Origin: a virus
Virus record (IMG/VR): IMGVR_UViG_3300032516_000105
Location: 1-32,361 of that record
Reading direction: 5' to 3' (one strand)
DNA: 32,361 nt
Part shown: positions 17,685-24,280 of the stretch, in pieces
Layout of the letters: each line of letters begins with the position of its first letter
Numbering within the stretch: the first letter of the stretch is position 1
The notes under the pieces: model-generated
The model's database searches: none
Seen by the model: only the letters and a program-made list of their open reading frames with translations
What the model was told of the DNA's origin: nothing
Program-made: the position numbers and the translations under genes

Positions 17685-19205
17685 TTATAACATCATTTCA
17701 AACTTCATAGATCCGCAATCCCATATTCTATCAAATCCTTTTTCTTGCATTATTTCCCATTCTGTTTTATCAGGTGAAAATCCTTCTTTTATGAGAACAT
17801 CTTTTCTAAATGTAAATCTATGAAATCTATGAAGAAAATCTTTTGTATTTACATACCAGTAATTAGGTGGAGTCTGGTGAATAAATTTAAATCCGTTCTT
17901 ATAGTAAATAGTGTCTTCAGGAATGATTCCAGACCACCTGGAATCAGCATACGTAATAATCTTAGATGGATTATATCCTTTAATAAAATATTTCAACAGA
18001 CGTGAAAATCCCCCGACAATATTTGTATTTATTTTACCAGCAAATCTCAGGAGTTCATACTCATCAGTTATTGATGTATTACCCAAAGAGTTTCTTTTCT
18101 TCCCAAACGTTATAACAGTAATTAATTTGTCATTTAGATATAATCCCAGTCTAACTTTATCAACTGAATCTCCCTGTAAATGATTTTTTTCTAAGAATAT
18201 CTTTGAATCTGTTTTAGATATTTCTTTTATTACACATTTTCGGGCAAAAATTTTATTTTCGGTTATACCAAGGATGTTTTTAATTCGGGAAAAAACAATT
18301 TCTTTTTTTAATAATAATTCATCTTCAAAAATTTGTAATAATTTAATTTTCACATTTGTGGCAATCATTAGTTTTTCAAAATGATAAGTTTTGTCTTTCT
18401 CTCCATATATTTCAGAGTGATGATAATTTCCATTTAATTCTATTCCTAAATTATAGTCAGTTAAAAATAAATCAATTTCTTTTCCATTTAACAATGTTCG
18501 ATTATTATCTAAATGTTTTATTCCTAGTTCATTTATAAAATCTCGAAAAATTTCTTCCAATTTAGAGTTTTTCGTTATTGGAAAGCATTTTCTACAAATT
18601 GGTATTTTACCGCTACCCAATAATGTGCTTGAAAAAACATTATCACATTTTAAACATTTAAAATTATATGGACGAGAAGTATTTCCATCTTTATTATTTA
18701 TATAATCATCAAGTAAATCTAAATTATAACTCTTTAGTTTTGGGATTAAACAAAGTAAATGATTCTCTCGAAAAGTGGTTTTTAATTTTTCAACAAAAGG
18801 AGGAAAGTACATAGGGTGAGAAACGCCATATTTTTCTTTAAAATTTTTTCTACATTTTTTTTGAAATTCATCTAACTCAAATAAACTTTTAACCCCATAT
18901 TTTTCAATTATTACCTTTTTCGAGTTTTTTATTCTTTTGTCTTTATTTTCTTGAATTAGATTCCATTTTAATCTGCATTCATCAGAGCATAATGTTCGTT
19001 CATGTTTTTTTCTTTCTGTAAATTCACTTCCACATTGTAAACATATCCTTTGTTCTCTTACAGAAGGGTCTTTTTTGTTACCTAATAAATTGTTTTTTCT
19101 AGCGTATTCAAAATAACATGTTCTATTACAAAATTTTTTATCTCGATGTTTAAAATTAGTAGTAAACATTTTGTTACAATTTTCACATTTTAATTCTATT
19201 TTCAT
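17685..19205 (-). CDS. Vsr-like (EDxHD-type) homing endonuclease 3
   Basis: I choose the ATG at 19203-19205 (MKIELKCENC, 506 residues). A longer frame reaches 19283, but its first 26 residues are a hydrophobic stretch encoded by the promoter and terminator of the sheath gene. The product has three Cys-rich parts: CENCNKMF with FCNRTC, CLQCGSEF with LCSDEC, and CLKCDNVF with ICRKC, then the nuclease core KEIDLFLTDYNLGIELNG followed by NYHH (again Asn in the ExN-G site), and the C-terminal domain with EKNHLQG, TYADSRW and FTFRKD. It sits immediately behind the sheath terminator, where the tube gene would be expected, and runs in the same direction as the tail genes. It has one more zinc-finger-like pair at the N-terminus than its paralogues. 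Family role: homing endonuclease. Confidence 0.8.
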   Translation of the reverse strand: MKIELKCENCNKMFTTNFKHRDKKFCNRTCYFEYARKNNLLGNKKDPSVREQRICLQCGSEFTERKKHERTLCSDECRLKWNLIQENKDKRIKNSKKVIIEKYGVKSLFELDEFQKKCRKNFKEKYGVSHPMYFPPFVEKLKTTFRENHLLCLIPKLKSYNLDLLDDYINNKDGNTSRPYNFKCLKCDNVFSSTLLGSGKIPICRKCFPITKNSKLEEIFRDFINELGIKHLDNNRTLLNGKEIDLFLTDYNLGIELNGNYHHSEIYGEKDKTYHFEKLMIATNVKIKLLQIFEDELLLKKEIVFSRIKNILGITENKIFARKCVIKEISKTDSKIFLEKNHLQGDSVDKVRLGLYLNDKLITVITFGKKRNSLGNTSITDEYELLRFAGKINTNIVGGFSRLLKYFIKGYNPSKIITYADSRWSGIIPEDTIYYKNGFKFIHQTPPNYWYVNTKDFLHRFHRFTFRKDVLIKEGFSPDKTEWEIMQEKGFDRIWDCGSMKFEMML

Positions 19206-19248
19206 AAGTGGTAAAATTTTAATATTATTAACAAGAACCTCTCTTCTT

Positions 19249-19280
19249 ATAAATATACATAAAATAAAAATAATAAACAA
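19249..19280 (-). promoter_or_regulatory. Promoter for homing endonuclease 3 (TTG-N20-TATATTTAT)
   Basis: On minus, TTG at 19278-19280 is followed after 20 nt by TATATTTAT (19249-19257). It begins directly after the T-run of the sheath terminator, so the endonuclease has its own start of transcription, 43 nt before the chosen ATG. Confidence 0.6.
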
Positions 19281-19281
19281 C

Positions 19282-19306
19282 AAAAAACCCCGAAAATTCG
19301 GGGTTT
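19282..19306 (-). terminator. Rho-independent terminator of the sheath gene
   Basis: Read on minus, AAACCCCGAA and TTCGGGGTTT (19285-19306) form a ten-bp stem with a TT loop, followed by a run of six T at 19282-19287, part of it in the stem. It lies 26 bp after the sheath stop codon and is the only clear GC-rich terminator I find in the window. Confidence 0.85.
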
Positions 19307-19331
19307 CTAACTTTAAATTAACAACTTACGA

Positions 19332-22181
19332 TTAAATATTTTCAAAAGAAGCTCCTGTTGGAGTGATAATAAACTCAATATCAATGAATTCGAGACTTCT
19401 CGTTGGTTTTATGTAAATTTTACCCCTGAGAGTATTCTGATCAATATCTTCGGGGTCATTTGAAACTACCAGACGGAAATCGTACAATCCTCTTTCTTTT
19501 TTGATTGCTTCGAGGATCGGATTAACCAATCTTGTAAATTCATTTCTTACCTGTTCGTCATTCTGTTCGAAAAGTAACCTGACAGCAACTGCTGAAATAA
19601 GTTTTCTTGCTCTCAATAGTAATCTTCTGACATTGATTCTGTCCAAAGCCGATTCTCTAACCTGAAGAGTTTTATTTCCCCAAATGATTGGGCCTGTATC
19701 AGAAAATGTAGCAATTGGGTTAATTCTTGCCTTATAAAGACCATCTCTTTCATCAAGGGTCAATTTTTTAACCGCTTTGATAGCGTTTACAAGTCCTCTC
19801 GAATAACCAGCTACTGCGAACCAAGGATAGGATACATTGTCAGTTAAAGCTATGTTTCTGACAACTTCCCCTGTTGGTGGGATGAATAGTTGTGTTGAAT
19901 TATCATTGTCTCTAACCTGTATCCAAGGCCAGTATACGGCTGAATAGTTAGAGTCCAATCCGATTGTGTCTATCATACCAATAATTTCTTTAGCGGTGTC
20001 AATATTTGGTGAAGCAATAATATAAAGTGAATCCGCTCTTTCAGTTTCAACCATATCAATCGCCTGTTCTGTTAAGGAAGAATGATCGTAGAAGTTAAGT
20101 CCAGGTGTCGCAAAGATATTAATGTCAACAGCTTCCGGATTGGCGAATGTTTCAATACCCGTAAGATATGCGTAGTAGTCAGAATTTCCAACATGATGGT
20201 TAAATACTCCACTATTACTGTCCCAGTTATTAACATAAGTTGTTTTACCGTAGATATATGCGTCGCTATTTGTTCTTACATTTCTGTAAATATCCCAACC
20301 GTCAAAACCACCACATACTGCAAAAGTAAATTTACGATATGCAATTAACTCCAATGGATTAGCGGTTGAATCATTAACTGGTGTTTGTCCTTCTAAATCA
20401 TAAGGAGTACAGTCGTATTGATATCCTGTGATCGTGCCACCAGTTATTCCTGCGGCATTTACGGATAAATGGAATCCAGTTGTTATTGCGCTAGCGTTTT
20501 GACCTTTGAATTTAAATAAGTCACTATCGAACCCCATCTGTGATGAAAGTCCCAAAGATACTTTTTTAATTTTATCTGTTGGTAAATCATCTGGCTCACC
20601 ATTGGTATATGTAACAACATCGCCAGCGGTGTAATATGAGGTTTTATACATTACATTACCCAATACTGAACTTGGAATTGTGTCAGCGGTAAATCCTTTA
20701 AATCCTGCGGGAACTGCGTCCATTGGATGTTCTTCATTCATTACCAACATAATGTATTTTGACTTCAATTCATATTTGGTATCTGATGTACCAATCTTTA
20801 AAGCTACATATCCTGGCAATTCAGGGTTCATTGTACATCTACTATATTTTTCAAGTACAACTTGATTATCGTCTTCATCATTAAAATCACGAACTAATAA
20901 ATCAAATTCACCAGTTTCGAGATCGATATTCTGTATGGTAATTTTAACTTGATAGTTTGCCGCATCTCCATCGGAAACCGTAAGAACCTGAAATAATTCA
21001 TCAACTTTTCCACCACGGACTTCCGAAACAACCATCGGTGATGCCGGCGTATCCCATTCATGTACGAAATCTTCACCAACAGTATGTGATATTACAGTTG
21101 TGCTTAAACCTCTTATTAATCCACGATCATTTAAAGCTGAAATTAAATATGGGTATGCTTCATAAGTATATAATGGATAATCACTATGGTTTTTATCATA
21201 AACATCAGAACCCAATACTTTTGAAATATACTTGGTTGATGATATGTCTAATGAACATGTAAATGTTTTTGTTCCGCCAGTAGTTTGAGTAGTGATAGTT
21301 GTGGTAAAGTCACTTAATGGATCAGATGCGAGGGTGCTTGACGATATAGTAAGACCTGTTGCCGCTAAAGTTAATGTGGATGGTGATGAATAATGTCCTC
21401 TTGGCCTCAAAGCCGCAACAACTAAACCATCGTATTTATTCGCCACAGCATCCTCATAAGGAAATCTCGATATGGTAAATGAATGAGATGATAAATTATA
21501 TTGGAAGCCATAAGAATATATTTCAGTTATACTTGCTCCTGTTATATTGGTATAATAATTAGACCATGTAAATCCTGTGGTGTCACCAATAGGACCAACC
21601 ATTTCAGAACCTCCGCCAATATATCCACTTATAACATCAGGGGGAACCAATCCAATTGTGAACCATTGTCCATCTGATGTATATGATTGCGCAGCTATCC
21701 AGTCAGTTACGCTATCTCCGTTTGTTGCGGTTTTTCCTGATAACTCAGTGTAAAAACTACTAGCAGTTAGACCTGATGGTGCTATTCCACTTTCATTAAG
21801 AGTTGTTCCCAATGATGCTACGGTATAATTAACGCCGCCTAATGTTGTAATACCAAATGTCGTTACAGGTTTATATCCAGTTAAACCAAGTACTCTTGTT
21901 ACAAATAATTGATTTGATTCTTGTAAATAAGCCTTAGCCACATATGGAAGTTCATATTTTGGATTTTTAACCAAACTGCCATCTCTTTCAGGTGATGTTG
22001 GCCCAAAATATGTTTTGAACTCGTCAAAATTTGTTATTAATATAGGTTCGAAAGCGGGGCCCTTAAGCGTTTCCCCAACTAATCCCAATGTTGTAACACC
22101 AACACTTTGTGCTACAAATGTTAAATCTTTCTCAGATGTATATACACCTGGAGAAACGAATACTCTGTTTGAATTTCCCAT
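19332..22181 (-). CDS. gp18: Contractile tail sheath protein (gp18-like)
   Basis: The 949-residue product begins with a standard sheath N-terminus: VFVSPGVYTSEKDLTFVAQS and GLVGETLKGPAFEP, then FDEFKTYFGP. It ends with the conserved C-terminal part: ESALDRINVRRLLLRARKLI, FEQNDEQVRNEFTRLVNPIL, DIDQNTLRGKIYIKPTRSLE and FIDIEFIITP. Sheath subunits wrap the tube and contract to drive it through the host envelope; the two termini link neighbouring subunits. T4 gp18 has 659 residues, so nearly 300 extra residues lie in the middle (roughly residues 110-560), a Gly/Ser/Thr-rich part that should face outwards as inserted domains. A terminator follows the stop. A TATTTAT box lies 39 nt before the ATG, and no Shine-Dalgarno sequence is seen. 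Confidence 0.93.
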   Translation of the reverse strand: MGNSNRVFVSPGVYTSEKDLTFVAQSVGVTTLGLVGETLKGPAFEPILITNFDEFKTYFGPTSPERDGSLVKNPKYELPYVAKAYLQESNQLFVTRVLGLTGYKPVTTFGITTLGGVNYTVASLGTTLNESGIAPSGLTASSFYTELSGKTATNGDSVTDWIAAQSYTSDGQWFTIGLVPPDVISGYIGGGSEMVGPIGDTTGFTWSNYYTNITGASITEIYSYGFQYNLSSHSFTISRFPYEDAVANKYDGLVVAALRPRGHYSSPSTLTLAATGLTISSSTLASDPLSDFTTTITTQTTGGTKTFTCSLDISSTKYISKVLGSDVYDKNHSDYPLYTYEAYPYLISALNDRGLIRGLSTTVISHTVGEDFVHEWDTPASPMVVSEVRGGKVDELFQVLTVSDGDAANYQVKITIQNIDLETGEFDLLVRDFNDEDDNQVVLEKYSRCTMNPELPGYVALKIGTSDTKYELKSKYIMLVMNEEHPMDAVPAGFKGFTADTIPSSVLGNVMYKTSYYTAGDVVTYTNGEPDDLPTDKIKKVSLGLSSQMGFDSDLFKFKGQNASAITTGFHLSVNAAGITGGTITGYQYDCTPYDLEGQTPVNDSTANPLELIAYRKFTFAVCGGFDGWDIYRNVRTNSDAYIYGKTTYVNNWDSNSGVFNHHVGNSDYYAYLTGIETFANPEAVDINIFATPGLNFYDHSSLTEQAIDMVETERADSLYIIASPNIDTAKEIIGMIDTIGLDSNYSAVYWPWIQVRDNDNSTQLFIPPTGEVVRNIALTDNVSYPWFAVAGYSRGLVNAIKAVKKLTLDERDGLYKARINPIATFSDTGPIIWGNKTLQVRESALDRINVRRLLLRARKLISAVAVRLLFEQNDEQVRNEFTRLVNPILEAIKKERGLYDFRLVVSNDPEDIDQNTLRGKIYIKPTRSLEFIDIEFIITPTGASFENI

Positions 22182-22292
22182 TGATTATTATGTTAATTAT
22201 TTATTTTATTCTTATTTATCATAAATATCTTTGTTTTCCCCAAAGATTTATGAATAAAAAATTTAAAAGATAGTAATTTATCCTTTTTTATC

Positions 22293-22301
22293 TATATTTA
22301 T
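22293..22301 (+). promoter_or_regulatory. TATATTTAT promoter box for the small ribbon-helix-helix gene
   Basis: The box lies 8 nt before the ATG at 22310. If it works as a Bacteroidota-type -7 element the message would have an almost absent leader. No TTG is seen at the 20-nt spacing. Confidence 0.4.
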
Positions 22302-22309
22302 CTTTTACT

Positions 22310-22468
22310 ATGAGGAGTAAGAGTAAAAATATCAAGATCAGCGAGAAGCATCATGAAATTCTTAAATCCCATTGCGAAAAAAACGGATTAAAAATGTATC
22401 GAGTTGTAGAAAAATGGATTGATGAAATCAATAGGGTTCAAAAGAAGAAGGACATATATGGAGAATAA
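22310..22468 (+). CDS. Small ribbon-helix-helix-like protein (52 aa)
   Basis: The frame ATG (22310-22312) to TAA (22466-22468) encodes MRSKSKNIKISEKHHEILKS, then HCEKNGLKMYRVVEKWIDEI and a Lys-rich tail. A strand (NIKIS), helix (EKHHEILKSHCEKN) and helix (KMYRVVEKWIDEIN) are the ribbon-helix-helix/CopG-Arc plan, with an N-terminal basic strand to contact DNA. Such dimers act as small repressors in phages. It is on plus between sheath and the gp15-like gene, which are both on minus, and ends 3 bp from the stop codon of the latter. Being opposite to the tail genes, it could be an early regulator. Its DNA target is not known. It could also be an antitoxin-like protein, but no toxin partner is next to it. 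Confidence 0.65.
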   Translation: MRSKSKNIKISEKHHEILKSHCEKNGLKMYRVVEKWIDEINRVQKKKDIYGE

Positions 22469-22471
22469 TTT

Positions 22472-23710
22472 TTATCTCAAATATGCAACAATAATTGAAC
22501 TCTGATCTTGTAATTGATGAAGAGGATCAATTATTGTCACGATGTTATCCATATAGGTGTAAGTAATATCTTCCACTTCAACAAGACCATTGAAAGTGAC
22601 ATATATTACACTATGTATCACATCAACAACATCAAATGTATAAACTCCCTCGTTATATGTGAAATTTTTATATTTAAAAAATAATAGGTTACCATATGCA
22701 TCTTGGAAAACATTACTTCTACCAGCGTAATAACATATCATTACTTTAGCGCCAGGGAGTGGAGCGGTAACTAATGTAATTCTCGATGTTTGTCCCAACC
22801 AAAAATAATCAATGTCAGGTCTTTGTACCTGACCGTTAACTGAAACTAAAAACAATTGTGTTATTTTTTCTCCCACACTAAATACTGTTTGAGTACCATC
22901 GGCAGTAATCACAACAGTTTTAATATCAATTGATGTGTTAATAAATTTCTTTTCGTAGTTTTTTGTATCTATAAATTCATGCAATAAAAATAATCTACTT
23001 ATTGCAGGTTTAACTTCAAATTCTTCAGGGTCGATTAAGAACCCCAACATTGTAAAATCATATGTTTGTACATAAAATCTACGATTTTCTAACGCATCAA
23101 TTGGTGAGCTATCACTTATTTTATCCATAACAATTGGAATATAATGTCCCTTTACGGTTGTATATGCTTGTCTGGATGAAAATTTCTGTAATACGACTTT
23201 ATTAAACTTATTTAGATCTCTGAATTTATTACAAACAATAGTTACTTCGAAACTAATATCAATGGCAACAGGTTGTGGCATCTTATAGACATCGGCGCCC
23301 ATTTGAGTACCATTCCATGTTGGAACTGTGGCATAATGAAATGTTCTTCTTTCTGGAATAGTTCTTTGAATAACAGGATTTGTTCCAGGTTGAACATCGG
23401 GTCTTCTTATAACCCCAATAAATGGAATTTTCATATTTCCATCATCATCGGCAAATGTCCAGTTATTGGCAATTTCACTCCATCTTTGTATTGTTAAAAT
23501 TTTTGGTATAATTGGAATTTGAACACCATCAGAAATGACCTTTAAATTCGTTTTAATGAACTCCAACATTCCCATATCCAAATCGTCGTGCAAGATGGGA
23601 TCTGGCATAAAAGTGTCAGATTTGGTTATTCTGTCCAATAATTCTTGCCTTCTGTCCAGTATTTCCTTTTCGGTATAAACGGAAATGTTATTTTTTCTAG
23701 GGTATGTCAT
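22472..23710 (-). CDS. gp15-like tail terminator/sheath stabiliser with C-terminal repeat extension
   Basis: The 412-residue product resembles T4 gp15, the hexameric cap that ends the tail and holds the last sheath ring. The shared plan is a PQPVAIDISFEVTIVCNKFR strand-helix segment (about residues 147-166), HYIPIVMDKI and ENRRFYVQTYDFTMLGFLID (about residues 226-245), comparable with gp15's PSPIKMIYELSIFTRY and RRRIEWSLTFEVNGWMYPP. T4 gp15 has 272 residues; here about 130 extra C-terminal residues appear as two similar beta modules, each with an F-x-V...VNG/FNG...I-x-Y or Y-x-Y pattern. The gene follows the neck gene with no gap (TAA then ATG), a likely coupled pair, and precedes the sheath, as in T4 but without terminase genes between. 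Match is by recognition, not by alignment. Confidence 0.6.
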   Translation of the reverse strand: MTYPRKNNISVYTEKEILDRRQELLDRITKSDTFMPDPILHDDLDMGMLEFIKTNLKVISDGVQIPIIPKILTIQRWSEIANNWTFADDDGNMKIPFIGVIRRPDVQPGTNPVIQRTIPERRTFHYATVPTWNGTQMGADVYKMPQPVAIDISFEVTIVCNKFRDLNKFNKVVLQKFSSRQAYTTVKGHYIPIVMDKISDSSPIDALENRRFYVQTYDFTMLGFLIDPEEFEVKPAISRLFLLHEFIDTKNYEKKFINTSIDIKTVVITADGTQTVFSVGEKITQLFLVSVNGQVQRPDIDYFWLGQTSRITLVTAPLPGAKVMICYYAGRSNVFQDAYGNLLFFKYKNFTYNEGVYTFDVVDVIHSVIYVTFNGLVEVEDITYTYMDNIVTIIDPLHQLQDQSSIIVAYLR

Positions 23711-24223
23711 TTAAATGCCTCTAAATTCATTTTCTTGTGTTGGTACACAAATTATTGTTCTATAAGATGGTTTATACCCAAAATGATGATGTTTATTATC
23801 TGCGGTAACTTTTCCATCATTTGAGACGGTATAATATCTTACTCTACTTTCACTATCAGGATACCCAATGTAATCGCCAAACCTTATATCAACCTTTAAA
23901 TCCTCAAGTTGTTTTATATAAACAGATATCGTCATATTGCCAGGCTCAAGAAATCTTAAAAGACCTGTTTTATATGATTTATTTTCAGATTCAACTATTT
24001 TCACTAACCCGTTAAATTCTACAGGTGGTAATACTCTAATACTATCTTTTCCTGATTCACCATAAACATCATCAGTATCGGTTCGTGTCCTGTCAACCCG
24101 ATATAAAACAAGTGTCATATTTAGGTCGCCGTGTAAATATTCCTGGCCTAGCTGTATGTGAAGGTCGAAATCATCTTCTGAGAAAAATTTGCTCAGCCTC
24201 GTTATAGGCAACTGGTTTTCCAT
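23711..24223 (-). CDS. Neck / head-tail connector protein (gp14-like)
   Basis: The 170-residue product contains FDLHIQLGQEYLHGDLNMTL, DDVYGESGKDSIRVLPPVEF and RFGDYIGYPDSESRVRYYTV, and it ends VPTQENEFRGI. The 'YGE ... P ... ALV' and 'FGDYI' parts recall the neck proteins of T4-type phages (gp14), which join the portal side to the tail terminator. T4 gp14 is longer (256 residues). Its gene is followed at once by the gp15-like gene. The initiation region has a TATTTAT sequence only 4 nt before the ATG. The gp13-like gene, normally its neighbour, is about 3.2 kb away on the other strand. Head-completion function is probable; the exact homologue is less sure. Confidence 0.55.
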   Translation of the reverse strand: MENQLPITRLSKFFSEDDFDLHIQLGQEYLHGDLNMTLVLYRVDRTRTDTDDVYGESGKDSIRVLPPVEFNGLVKIVESENKSYKTGLLRFLEPGNMTISVYIKQLEDLKVDIRFGDYIGYPDSESRVRYYTVSNDGKVTADNKHHHFGYKPSYRTIICVPTQENEFRGI

Positions 24224-24280
24224 ATGTATAAATACTTTAGTTTTCCAATCTAATTATGTATATTAGATTATAATTTAAAC

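Noticed and set aside
19206-19283. Longer start for homing endonuclease 3
   Set aside because: The extra 26 residues are encoded by the promoter and terminator of neighbouring units and look like a chance hydrophobic stretch; the ATG at 19205 begins directly before the first Cys pair.
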